From CAZFVY01 sp964522665 (GTDB lineage Bacteria; Verrucomicrobiota; Verrucomicrobiia; Limisphaerales; CAZFVY01), in contig CAZFVY010000023.1 in assembly GCA_964522665.1 (NCBI GenBank), positions 1-64,000 on the forward strand: a stretch of DNA of 64,000 nucleotides, given 5' to 3'. Under the pieces are notes generated by a model that saw nothing but the letters and a program-made list of their open reading frames with translations, was not told the DNA's origin and did no database searches. Each line of letters starts with the position of its first letter. Position 1 is the first letter of the stretch. A program made the position numbers and the translations under genes. This document shows positions 10,277 through 18,361 of the stretch, piece after piece.

Positions 10277-10499
10277 GGGTTGATCTTCGGTTGAGTCGGT
10301 TTGGTCGCTAGTGGAGAGTATCACGAAGCCGACCTCCAAGGCAAGATGCGGCCTGCGCCCAATCGTCAGCGCGCGATCGCGCCACGCGGAATGTGCGGCG
10401 CCGTGGTCGTTGAGCTTGATCGTCGGCTCGCCGCGCAGTACAAGCGATCACTGACGAAACTAACGTTGTGTAACAATTCGAGTCTCAAGAGGAAAAATT

Positions 10500-12680
10500 A
10501 TGTCAACCGAAGCAAAATGCCCGTTCCATCACACTGCCGGTGGCGGTACGTCAAACCGCGACTGGTGGCCGAACCAGTTGAAGGTCGAGCTCCTGCACCA
10601 GCATTCCTCGAAGTCCAATCCCATGGCCCGGGACTTCGACTACGCGAAAGAATTCAAGAGCCTCAATCTGGCGGCGCTGAAGAAGGATCTCGCGGCGCTG
10701 ATGACCGACTCGCAGGATTGGTGGCCGGCGGACTTCGGGCACTACGGAGGGTTGTTCATTCGCATGGCATGGCACAGCGCCGGCACCTACCGCACCGGTG
10801 ACGGTCGCGGCGGCGGCGGCCGGGGCCAACAGCGTTTCGCGCCGCTCAACAGTTGGCCGGATAACGTCAGCTTGGACAAGGCGCGCCGCCTGCTTTGGCC
10901 GATCAAACAGAAGTACGGACGGAAGATTTCCTGGGCCGACCTGATGATTCTCGCGGGCAACGTCGCCTTGGAAACGATGGGCTTCAAGACGTTTGGTTTC
11001 GGCGGCGGGCGCGAGGACACTTGGGAGCCGGATCATGACGTCTATTGGGGCGCCGAGGCCACCTGGCTGGGTGACAAACGCTACTCCGGCGACCGGGACC
11101 TCGAGAACCCGCTCGCCGCGGTGCAAATGGGGCTGATTTACGTCAACCCGGAAGGACCCAACGGCAACCCCGATCCGCTCGCCGCGGCGCGCGACATCCG
11201 CGAGACCTTCGCCCGCATGGCGATGAACGACGAGGAAACGGTGGCGCTGATCGCCGGCGGCCACAGCTTCGGCAAGACCCACGGCGCCGGCCCGGCGTCC
11301 CACGTCGGTCCCGAACCAGAAGCCGCTGGTCTCGAGCAACAGGGCCTCGGCTGGAAGAGCAGCTTCGGCTCTGGCAAAGGCGGCGACGCGATCACCAGCG
11401 GTCTGGAAGTCACCTGGACCACCACGCCGACCAAGTGGAGCAATAATTTCCTCCAAAACCTGTTTGGTTACGAATGGGAACTCACGAAAAGCCCGGCGGG
11501 CGCGAATCAGTGGCGCCCGAAGGATGGCGCCGGCGCCGGTACCGTGCCCGCCGCGCACGACCCGTCGAAACGGATCGCGCCTTCGCTGCTCACCACCGAC
11601 CTCGCCCTCCGGTTCGATCCCGCTTATGAGAAGATTTCCCGGCGCTTCCTGGAGAACCCAGGTCAGTTCGCCGACGCGTTCGCCCGGGCTTGGTTCAAGC
11701 TGACCCATCGCGATATGGGACCGCGCGGGCGCTATCTCGGACTCGAAGTTCCCGCCGAGGAACTCATCTGGCAGGACCCCATTCCCGCGGTGAACCACAA
11801 ATTGATCGGTTCGAAGGACATCGCCTCGCTGAAGGAGAAGATTCTGGCGTCCGGCCTGTCCGTTTCGCAACTCGTCTCCACCGCGTGGGCGTCCGCGTCG
11901 ACCTTCCGTGGCTCCGACAAGCGCGGCGGCGCGAACGGCGCCCGCATTCGTCTGGCGCCGCAGAAAGACTGGGAGGTCAACCAGCCGAAACAGTTGGCCA
12001 AAGCGTTGAAGGCGCTCGTGGGCATCCAGAGCGCGTTTAACCAGTCGGCCAAAGGGGGCAAGCGGGTCTCGCTGGCTGATGTGATCGTATTGGGCGGCTG
12101 CTCCGGCATCGAACAAGCGGCGAAAAACGCCGGTCACAAGGTCTCGGTCCCCTTCACGCCGGGACGCATGGACGCGTCGGCGGAGCAAACCGATGCGGCC
12201 TCCTTCGCGCCACTCGATCCGATCGCCGATGGCTTCCGCAACTACCTCAAGCGCCAATACACCGTGTCGGCCGAAGCGTTGCTGATCGACAAAGCGCAAT
12301 TGCTGACCCTGACCGCGCCCGAAATGACGGCGCTCGTGGGCGGCCTGCGCGTCCTGAAAACCAACTTCGGCGGGACAAAACACGGCGTCTTCACCAAGCG
12401 GCCGGAAGCGTTGACCAACGACTTCTTCGTGAACCTGCTCGACATGGCCACCGAGTGGAAGCCGGTCTCGCCCGACGCGGCTCTGTTTGAGGGCCACGAT
12501 CGCAAATCGGGGAAACTCAAGTGGACCGGCACGCGCGTGGACCTCATCTTCGGTTCAAACTCCCAACTCCGGGCGTTTGCGGAAGTCTATGGCTGTCAAG
12601 ACTCGCAGCAGAAGTTCCTGCACGACTTGGTGGCGGCTTGGAACAAAGTGATGAATCTGGATCGTTTCGACCTGGCGTGA
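10500..12680 (+). CDS. katG: Catalase-peroxidase KatG
   Basis: A 726-residue bifunctional haem enzyme that breaks down hydrogen peroxide by catalase and peroxidase activity. Distal-side residues R88, W91 and H92 sit in FIRMAWHSAGTYR. The proximal haem ligand is H255 in GGHSFGKTHGAGP. The Met-Tyr-Trp adduct needed for catalase activity is intact as W91, Y214 (GLIYVNPEG) and M240 (ARMAMND), at the same spacing as in other KatGs. The C-terminal degenerate peroxidase half is also present. The ATG at 10500 has AAGAGG a few bases upstream. The gene stands alone with no OxyR/Fur-type regulator beside it. Confidence 0.98.
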   Translation: MSTEAKCPFHHTAGGGTSNRDWWPNQLKVELLHQHSSKSNPMARDFDYAKEFKSLNLAALKKDLAALMTDSQDWWPADFGHYGGLFIRMAWHSAGTYRTGDGRGGGGRGQQRFAPLNSWPDNVSLDKARRLLWPIKQKYGRKISWADLMILAGNVALETMGFKTFGFGGGREDTWEPDHDVYWGAEATWLGDKRYSGDRDLENPLAAVQMGLIYVNPEGPNGNPDPLAAARDIRETFARMAMNDEETVALIAGGHSFGKTHGAGPASHVGPEPEAAGLEQQGLGWKSSFGSGKGGDAITSGLEVTWTTTPTKWSNNFLQNLFGYEWELTKSPAGANQWRPKDGAGAGTVPAAHDPSKRIAPSLLTTDLALRFDPAYEKISRRFLENPGQFADAFARAWFKLTHRDMGPRGRYLGLEVPAEELIWQDPIPAVNHKLIGSKDIASLKEKILASGLSVSQLVSTAWASASTFRGSDKRGGANGARIRLAPQKDWEVNQPKQLAKALKALVGIQSAFNQSAKGGKRVSLADVIVLGGCSGIEQAAKNAGHKVSVPFTPGRMDASAEQTDAASFAPLDPIADGFRNYLKRQYTVSAEALLIDKAQLLTLTAPEMTALVGGLRVLKTNFGGTKHGVFTKRPEALTNDFFVNLLDMATEWKPVSPDAALFEGHDRKSGKLKWTGTRVDLIFGSNSQLRAFAEVYGCQDSQQKFLHDLVAAWNKVMNLDRFDLA

Positions 12681-13366
12681 CTGCAGCCTAAAGGTCTCCG
12701 AGGGCATCTGACACCCTAGCCACCGCATATTCAATCAACTACCGGTTCAGCGGACGGCGTTTCGCTGCCGCTGGACCGGAGCATTGGGCCGCCTCGCGTG
12801 TGGCTGCCGAAACATCGTGACGGTAGTGGGCGCTCTTCTTGGGCGAGGGACGTGGCCGACTGAAATGGCTTCTCCAAGAGGGGTCGCCGTTTCGTTTGAC
12901 CGGGCTCGCCGCCGCGACCTTCATCTCGCAGCACGCGGTTTTGGGCGTATGCGTGACGAAATCTTCGAAAACGGTCCATTTTTAATGCTTTTTGCGTCGG
13001 CGCTAAAGCAAGAGTTCGATTCTCTTCACTCGATCCAATTTCTGTAACTACCAGTAAAACAACAAAGTTAAGAAACTTACCTGACCCGAAAACTCAAAAG
13101 TAAGAATAACAATCCCATTATTTTTAACGTTCCGGTGCGGAATCCATTGGAAATTCGATGGGTTGCAATCACCGCGACGTTTCGGGTAGGTAAGAACGGA
13201 CTGCGCAATTCGGCTACCCCCTGAACACTCGGAGAATCTGAGAAATTACCCCGAAAACCACAACCGAAATCAAGCCTGCGGTATGGATTGGTCGGTCAAG
13301 TACTTCAGCCAAACCAGGTTGTCCCCAAAACGATGCCAGCTGAGTTTCCGCTGCCGATTTCCGTTT
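12681..13366. other. Gene-free stretch between katG and the accessory block
   Basis: No supported gene. Open frames on both strands here have random-looking translations. From about 13040 the DNA becomes visibly richer in A and T than the flanks. The only structural signal is the tRNA-end-like segment at 13010-13037. Confidence 0.5.
13010..13037 (+). other. tRNA 3'-end-like segment (T-arm, acceptor half, CCA)
   Basis: AAGAG-TTCGATT-CTCTT makes a five-pair stem with a canonical seven-base T-loop and the conserved G-C closing pair. It is followed by seven bases (CACTCGA), a discriminator T and CCA. No matching D-arm, anticodon arm or 5' acceptor strand lies upstream, so it is not a tRNA gene. 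It could be an att-type remnant left by an element that integrated into a tRNA 3' end, or chance. Confidence 0.25.
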
Positions 13367-15253
13367 CTATTCCACCTGCAGTTCGTTTGTGCAAATTCCT
13401 GGAGTTGGGAGCGGCCCAGGCCCGAACATGCAAAGGCGCATCGTGATCCACCAAAGATATACCAGCGGAGGCTGGAAGAAGTCGTGTGGCAAGAGTTTGC
13501 CGTGCGCGATGTTATTGCGGAGATGGCAACCCCACCGCCGGATCAAGAGGGCTTCAAGTTCGAACGTCTCGTCCACTCCGAAGACGGACTCAATCTGCGA
13601 CCTCTTATGGTTGAAGAGGTAATTTAAGTCCGCCGTCCGCTCGGTTTCAGACGATTCGGTCACCGTCGGAATCGCGCCACTGGCGTGAAGGTGGAAACGG
13701 ATGGCCTCTTCAACCTGCGGGACGAGGAGGTGACCAGCGATTAAGAAGTCACCAGCGAACCCGGCAAGAATGCCGCGGAGGAAGAAGTAATCACGGCCCC
13801 GAGGAACGAAGGGACTGTGTGTGATGATCGACTCCAGTGTTCCCGGTTCAATCGTGTGCTCGGCGATTATTTGTTCACGAACAGCCTCGACGATTGCCAC
13901 CGTTTCTTGAACGTGCAGCGTCGTAAAAAAACGAAGCATTCGCTGTTCAATGATCTTCCGTTGACCTTTTTCGTTTTCGTTCAGGTATGAGCCAGCTTTG
14001 GCGAATGGCCTTCCTTCTTCGTCGTACAGCGTGATTTTCAGCAGAACATTCCAAACGCTCGTTTTGAGCTCATTGAGCATGACCTCTTCGATCCTCGTTT
14101 TGTTCGGAGGCGGGTGGCACAGCGCGAGTAGGCGAAGTGCCTCAGGAACGGGAAGACCTTGGGTGGCTTTGGCCGCCGCGAGCGCGGCGGAATCAAGGCA
14201 TCTCTCAGCTTTTCCAAGCACCGCTTTCAGAAACTCGTTGCCGGGCTCCTCCGCGATACTACGCCACCGATTCTGCCTTATGCCTTGCTTCTGGTATTCA
14301 GCCCGCAGCCGTTCGAGTTCCGCGACCCGTGTTGCCGCGTTGCCGATCTCGCCGTATGCAATTATCGCTCGACTCAACTCGTTGGCGGCAACCAGCGGGT
14401 CGGGGGTCGGTCGGCGGAGACTCTCTTCAGCGAGCTTGACGTGCGTTTCCGCTGCCTCGCAAAGAGCATCTCGCGCATCGCTTTCTCGCCCAAGCGATTG
14501 TAACCCTTCAGCGGCCAGGGTGAGCAGCCGCCGACGGAGATGCCATTTCTTTTCATCGATGAACTTCTTGGAATAATGCAGCGCGTGTTCACACAGTTCA
14601 CCGGGAACGTCGGCCGCATGGCCCCGATACAATTCCATCATTTGCACGACTTCAAGGAGAGGAGCTTGGGGTGCAAATTCTCGAAAGAACCCGGTGAATG
14701 CGAGCTTGATCGATTCCCGCAACTCCAGGCTCGGCTTCGTGGCAAGCTGAAGTGCCCGGCTCACGCGAGGAATGCCGGAGTCCCACTTGCCAACCTGAAA
14801 CAAGTTCTTGGCGGATTCGAGATAGGCCGCCGCGGTGGCTTCAGTCAGGCGGCCGACTTTCTTCGGCAGCCGAAGTGAGCACACGTCGCCCAGACGCGCC
14901 TTGAACTCCGGGTCGGCGGCATCATTTGCCAATTGTAGTAGAATCTGAATGACGGACTGAGGAAGGTCTTCCGGAAGCGGCGAGCGCGTGCCATCCGCCA
15001 CCACCATTGAGTGGAACGGAAACTCTCTATCGTGCGGCTGAAGGCCATAGCCCATAACGTCAGCGAGCGCACGGGCCGCGCACGCCGAGACCGGGAACCT
15101 TGCGATTTCAAGCGCCTCCGCTTTTTCGTTCAACGGCTTTATATACTCTGAACACAACTTGATTCGAACGGCAGCGACTAACGCGGGCCAGCCAACAGCA
15201 TCAAATGCGTCCTTGGTCAGGCCGTCGTAAAGCGCCGGGTCCACGCTGCTCAT
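13367..15253 (-). CDS. DUF4209-like protein with C-terminal HEPN motif (RNxxxH)
   Basis: 628 residues, cytosolic, largely helical, with no signal peptide. The middle region (about 145-340) looks like repetitive alpha-helical hairpins. The C-terminal part carries LRNNIAHG, with R579, N580 and H584 matching the RNxxxH motif of HEPN domains, many of which are ribonucleases in toxin and antiphage systems. The surrounding motif resembles DUF4209-type proteins; that family call is from memory of the motif. It is the last gene of a minus-strand series containing an ABC ATPase/TOPRIM-like gene. I infer a defence or abortive-infection role, but the catalytic role of the motif is not proven. Confidence 0.6.
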   Translation of the reverse strand: MSSVDPALYDGLTKDAFDAVGWPALVAAVRIKLCSEYIKPLNEKAEALEIARFPVSACAARALADVMGYGLQPHDREFPFHSMVVADGTRSPLPEDLPQSVIQILLQLANDAADPEFKARLGDVCSLRLPKKVGRLTEATAAAYLESAKNLFQVGKWDSGIPRVSRALQLATKPSLELRESIKLAFTGFFREFAPQAPLLEVVQMMELYRGHAADVPGELCEHALHYSKKFIDEKKWHLRRRLLTLAAEGLQSLGRESDARDALCEAAETHVKLAEESLRRPTPDPLVAANELSRAIIAYGEIGNAATRVAELERLRAEYQKQGIRQNRWRSIAEEPGNEFLKAVLGKAERCLDSAALAAAKATQGLPVPEALRLLALCHPPPNKTRIEEVMLNELKTSVWNVLLKITLYDEEGRPFAKAGSYLNENEKGQRKIIEQRMLRFFTTLHVQETVAIVEAVREQIIAEHTIEPGTLESIITHSPFVPRGRDYFFLRGILAGFAGDFLIAGHLLVPQVEEAIRFHLHASGAIPTVTESSETERTADLNYLFNHKRSQIESVFGVDETFELEALLIRRWGCHLRNNIAHGKLLPHDFFQPPLVYLWWITMRLCMFGPGPLPTPGICTNELQVE

Positions 15254-15277
15254 CGCTCAGGGTTGGAGCCGACGGTT

Positions 15278-15531
15278 TCAGGACAGCCGCTCCAAGCGGC
15301 CGCCTGCGCTTGCGTGGATGACGTGAACTTCGTCGGCGAGCGCCGCGACGAAAGCATTGCGTCGTCGCCTGGGCACCGCGCGGAGCAAAACAGCGCGGTT
15401 TTGGCCAAGGTGAGCAGGTCGACGCGGCCTAGACCGGCCAGTGCCGGCGGTGCGTCTGTGCGCAAACGCTCACGCAAGCGAGCAAGATAACGCTGGTCAC
15501 GACGGGAAATGTGTTCAGGTTGCGGGTTCAC
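15278..15531 (-). pseudogene. dprA-like (SMF family) pseudogene, internal deletion
   Basis: Residues 1-56 from the ATG at 15531 run to LFCSARCPGD, which resembles the start of the DprA/SMF-like fold of a stand-alone DprA-related family. The frame then continues as an unrelated tail to 15250. In another frame, immediately after the break, one reads NAFVAALADEVHVIHA and then SAGGRLERLS with a stop at 15278-15280, which resembles the C-terminal part of the same family. The central Rossmann region is missing and the ends are joined out of frame. This reads as a gene that lost its middle by deletion. The family assignment is by eye. Confidence 0.6.
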
Positions 15532-15623
15532 GACAAACGCTTAGGCCTGGATTGTCTAGAAAACATCAGGGTGCCACACTTGCGCTGAATGTGGTTCTTG
15601 TAATTTTATTCCCCTCTCGCCTT

Positions 15624-17369
15624 TTATTCTCGGACTACTGCGCGTTTGGCAACCTTGACGATGGCGTCCAGTTTCTCAACGACTTCCTTGTCAATTTCTT
15701 CCTTCTTTAGAAACTCCACCAGCGCCGAGTATCCATTTTTCCGCAAGACCAGTGGTATCCCCAACTGCTTGGAGTAATTTCGGAAGAGCGGATCAAGAAA
15801 ATCATCCGTCGCTTTGATGTCGTCCGACCAAGGGGATTTCTTCCCAATTGTTTCCAAAGCTCTTATGAGTTTTCCGATCTCCTCCTCCATCACCTGAACG
15901 CGTTTAGGCTTCAATGCGTGTTCAAAGAGAGGGCCGTCAACCTCAGCGGTTCTTTCCGCAAACTGAAGCAAGACCTCACGCTTGCAAAAGTAATTCTCTA
16001 TTTCACGTTTTTTCCACATTAGTTCCACCAGATCTTCGTGGCTCTGAATGCCCCGTTCAAGCCAATCAAAAAGTGCAATGCCAACCATGTCTGATTTAGC
16101 CTCCTTGATGCCAAAAAAATGATCGCGAGCTTTTTGTGGCAGATTGGTTCCGACGTAATGCACATAAGGAGTTTCGAGAAAGGTGGCTGCTTCGTGTTCC
16201 AATTTCTGCGCAAAAGCCTTTAGAATTGGCAGGTCCGTCGAATCTTCGAGGAACAGCACCCAGCCTGTCTGTTCGGCTTGATAATACTGATCGAAGCCGA
16301 TGTCACGGAGCGACTTAAGAACCTGGCTGGTCTTTCCTGCAGTCAGTTCGTGTGGTTTTCCGACAAAGGCAACCACCGTATTGCGGTCGGCGGCCTCATT
16401 GAGAACAACCTCCGAATGACTGGCGGCGATAATCTGCGAATCTCTGCGGGCCGCAAGCTCTACCAGTTTGTTGTAAATCTGGCGTTGACGCAATATTTCG
16501 AGGTGCGCATCCGGCTCGTCCAGCAAAAGCACTGAACTCGGATTTGCTTCAAGATATGCCAGTAAAAGCAATGTCTGCTGGGCCCCACGGCCGGCGCTGG
16601 AAATGTCCAGGGATTTTCCGCGTTCTTCGTACGTTAATACAATCTCGCCGCGCTGTTCGATATATTCGGGTTCATTCAGACTCACTCCGAATAGCGATTG
16701 CATCTGCTCACAGATACCATGCCAGGCCTTGTTTTGATTGGTAAATGCCGTGTGGCACAGATTGCGCAGCACCTGTGCCGTTTGACCTTCGCCCAAGAGA
16801 ACATCAATTCTACCCTGTTCAACTTTAGGTTCGACTGCGGCCAGTCCGGACATCGGCGGCAGGAAACAAATCCGCATCCGATTTTCTGGTTTCAACAAGA
16901 CCTCTGGCACTTTTGTAAATATCGCCTGATTCACCGGCCTTTCAGCAAACTCCGCTTTCCGAACCGGGCGGCAGACGAGTGCCTCGTTTGATGTGTAATC
17001 AAACTCGAACCCACATGTCCAAGTTCCGTCTCCGGTTTGGCCTTCGACAATTACCTCCACGCGAATATTGCGGGTTTTGCGGTCTTTGGACTCACGGACA
17101 TGTAGGTCGCTCCAAAGCAAATTGGCGGCGGGGACGGGGAGGGCAATTAAATCTTTACGGTTAATTGTCACCCCCGGGCGCTTTTCCGGCGACGCCTTTC
17201 CGCCACGTTCCGCCAACCAGGCGCGAAGCCCAATTTCCCACAACGCCAATGCTTGCAGTGCTGTGGTTTTACCGGAATTATTCGGACCGATAAAGACGAC
17301 CGCCTGATCAAGTGGTATTTCCGCGTCTCGGAGGCGTTTGAAATTGCGTATAATCAGCTTTGTTAACAT
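15624..17369 (-). CDS. ABC-type ATPase with C-terminal TOPRIM-like domain (OLD/PARIS-like)
   Basis: 581 residues from the ATG at 17369 (MLTKLIIRNFKRLRD); a longer upstream frame has random sequence. Residues 28-35 (GPNNSGKT) are the Walker A motif of SMC/RecF-like ATPases. A signature-like SSAGRGAQQ, Walker B LLLDEPDAHL and switch histidine ASHSEV follow. The C-terminal half has FLEDSTDLPILKAF, GIALFDWLERG and KKREIENYF, resembling the acidic motifs and the ENY motif of TOPRIM/DUF4435-type effector domains fused or paired with such ATPases in OLD and PARIS systems. The canonical glycine after the first acidic residue is absent. The gene is clearly less GC-rich than its neighbours, suggesting transfer. 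A phage-defence role is inferred. Confidence 0.7.
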   Translation of the reverse strand: MLTKLIIRNFKRLRDAEIPLDQAVVFIGPNNSGKTTALQALALWEIGLRAWLAERGGKASPEKRPGVTINRKDLIALPVPAANLLWSDLHVRESKDRKTRNIRVEVIVEGQTGDGTWTCGFEFDYTSNEALVCRPVRKAEFAERPVNQAIFTKVPEVLLKPENRMRICFLPPMSGLAAVEPKVEQGRIDVLLGEGQTAQVLRNLCHTAFTNQNKAWHGICEQMQSLFGVSLNEPEYIEQRGEIVLTYEERGKSLDISSAGRGAQQTLLLLAYLEANPSSVLLLDEPDAHLEILRQRQIYNKLVELAARRDSQIIAASHSEVVLNEAADRNTVVAFVGKPHELTAGKTSQVLKSLRDIGFDQYYQAEQTGWVLFLEDSTDLPILKAFAQKLEHEAATFLETPYVHYVGTNLPQKARDHFFGIKEAKSDMVGIALFDWLERGIQSHEDLVELMWKKREIENYFCKREVLLQFAERTAEVDGPLFEHALKPKRVQVMEEEIGKLIRALETIGKKSPWSDDIKATDDFLDPLFRNYSKQLGIPLVLRKNGYSALVEFLKKEEIDKEVVEKLDAIVKVAKRAVVRE

Positions 17370-17469
17370 AATGTTTACCCTGAGGCGAGCGCCGACCGGT
17401 CGAAAAGAGTCAATTCCCAGGGAGACTTGAGGTGCCGATCGAGCGTTCTTAAAATGCGGAGCGGGTTGT

Positions 17470-18036
17470 TCACGCGGCAGGCTCGCGACGCCGGAGCCAT
17501 TTGATCTCCGGCCCACCACCGAACGCAGTGACGCCGGTTTGGCTGACAAAACGTGACCAATGCGGCAGGGCATCGGGAGAGCAACTGATCCGACGGGGAA
17601 AATGGCGAAGCAGGTGCGACCAGGGCGGCGTTTCCGGCGCGAAACGCGCCGCGACGGTCGCAATATGAAGCAATACCGGCTCAACCCGTTCCATCACCGC
17701 GAGTCTCGCCAGCTGCGGTGCGTCGGTTCGCGGCGAACTCAGCAGTTGAGCCGCCGCGCGAATGAACGTCGAATAGTAGGGATGTTGGCCGTGGTACAAA
17801 GCCACCCCGAGTTCTTCATCGTTAGGTTCAGGCAGGTCGGGAGGAAGGTCTTCGGGAAAATCTCGCTGATAGTGGCTTGCCCCGCGAGCGACGGCGCATT
17901 TGAGAAGCCATTCGCCGATTCGATCTTCTGAACAACCGCTCAGCTGGCAAACTTTGCGGAGCAGCGGCGACGCGTGAACGGTATCGCCAAGGCGTCGGGC
18001 CAACGGCGGGTTGCTCAATTGTTCACGCGTTTCCAC
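17470..18036 (-). CDS. Hypothetical protein, 188 aa
   Basis: I do not recognise the family. The product is soluble, rich in Pro, Arg and Leu, with no signal peptide and no obvious catalytic motif. Its start overlaps the 3' end of the 112-residue gene upstream by 14 bases, which supports translational coupling and a real gene. It ends about 100 bases upstream of the ABC ATPase start on the same strand. Confidence 0.55.
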   Translation of the reverse strand: METREQLSNPPLARRLGDTVHASPLLRKVCQLSGCSEDRIGEWLLKCAVARGASHYQRDFPEDLPPDLPEPNDEELGVALYHGQHPYYSTFIRAAAQLLSSPRTDAPQLARLAVMERVEPVLLHIATVAARFAPETPPWSHLLRHFPRRISCSPDALPHWSRFVSQTGVTAFGGGPEIKWLRRREPAA

Positions 18037-18361
18037 GCAACAACCTTAACACGGCGCGGGTGAACCTGGCGAATTCGTTTTCGTGGATTTCGTTATCCAG
18101 GAAGGACCTTGCCTGCTTGACGTAATCACTGGTGGAGAGCAACCGAGCCGCCGCGCCCTGCCACGGGCGCTGACCAAAGCAAGTCCCCTTTTTTGGCGAC
18201 TTTACCGCAACAAATAGTTGCCAATCGGGCGACACGGCGCGAGATTGTCGCCCGTTGATGACCGCCACGGAATGGAGTGGCAGGCTGTCCGTATCGGTGC
18301 CCCGCCATGACGCCACTGTGGTATTGAACCCCTGAAAATGAAAGAACCGCATGAAATCCAT
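18023..18361 (-). CDS. Hypothetical protein, 112 aa
   Basis: Unrecognised. A small soluble protein with the C-terminal helix EFARFTRAVLRLLRG. Its 3' end overlaps the next gene by 14 bases. Its 5' end overlaps the divergent LamG gene: its ATG at 18361 (or 18352) lies inside the first codons of that gene. Either the real start is downstream or the two genes share an unusually tight divergent start. It may also be a truncated remnant. Confidence 0.4.
   Translation of the reverse strand: MDFMRFFHFQGFNTTVASWRGTDTDSLPLHSVAVINGRQSRAVSPDWQLFVAVKSPKKGTCFGQRPWQGAAARLLSTSDYVKQARSFLDNEIHENEFARFTRAVLRLLRGNA

Noticed and set aside
10551..12497. 648-codon open frame antisense to katG
   Set aside because: It is the mirror of a GC-rich gene, has random-looking composition (many Arg, Gly, Ala) and no family resemblance, while the opposite strand is unmistakably KatG.
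13010..13037. A tRNA gene
   Set aside because: Only the T-arm, acceptor-length 3' strand and CCA are present; no D-arm, anticodon arm or complementary 5' strand lies upstream.
12784..13047. 87-codon open frame downstream of katG
   Set aside because: Random-looking translation and no start signal; treated as non-coding.
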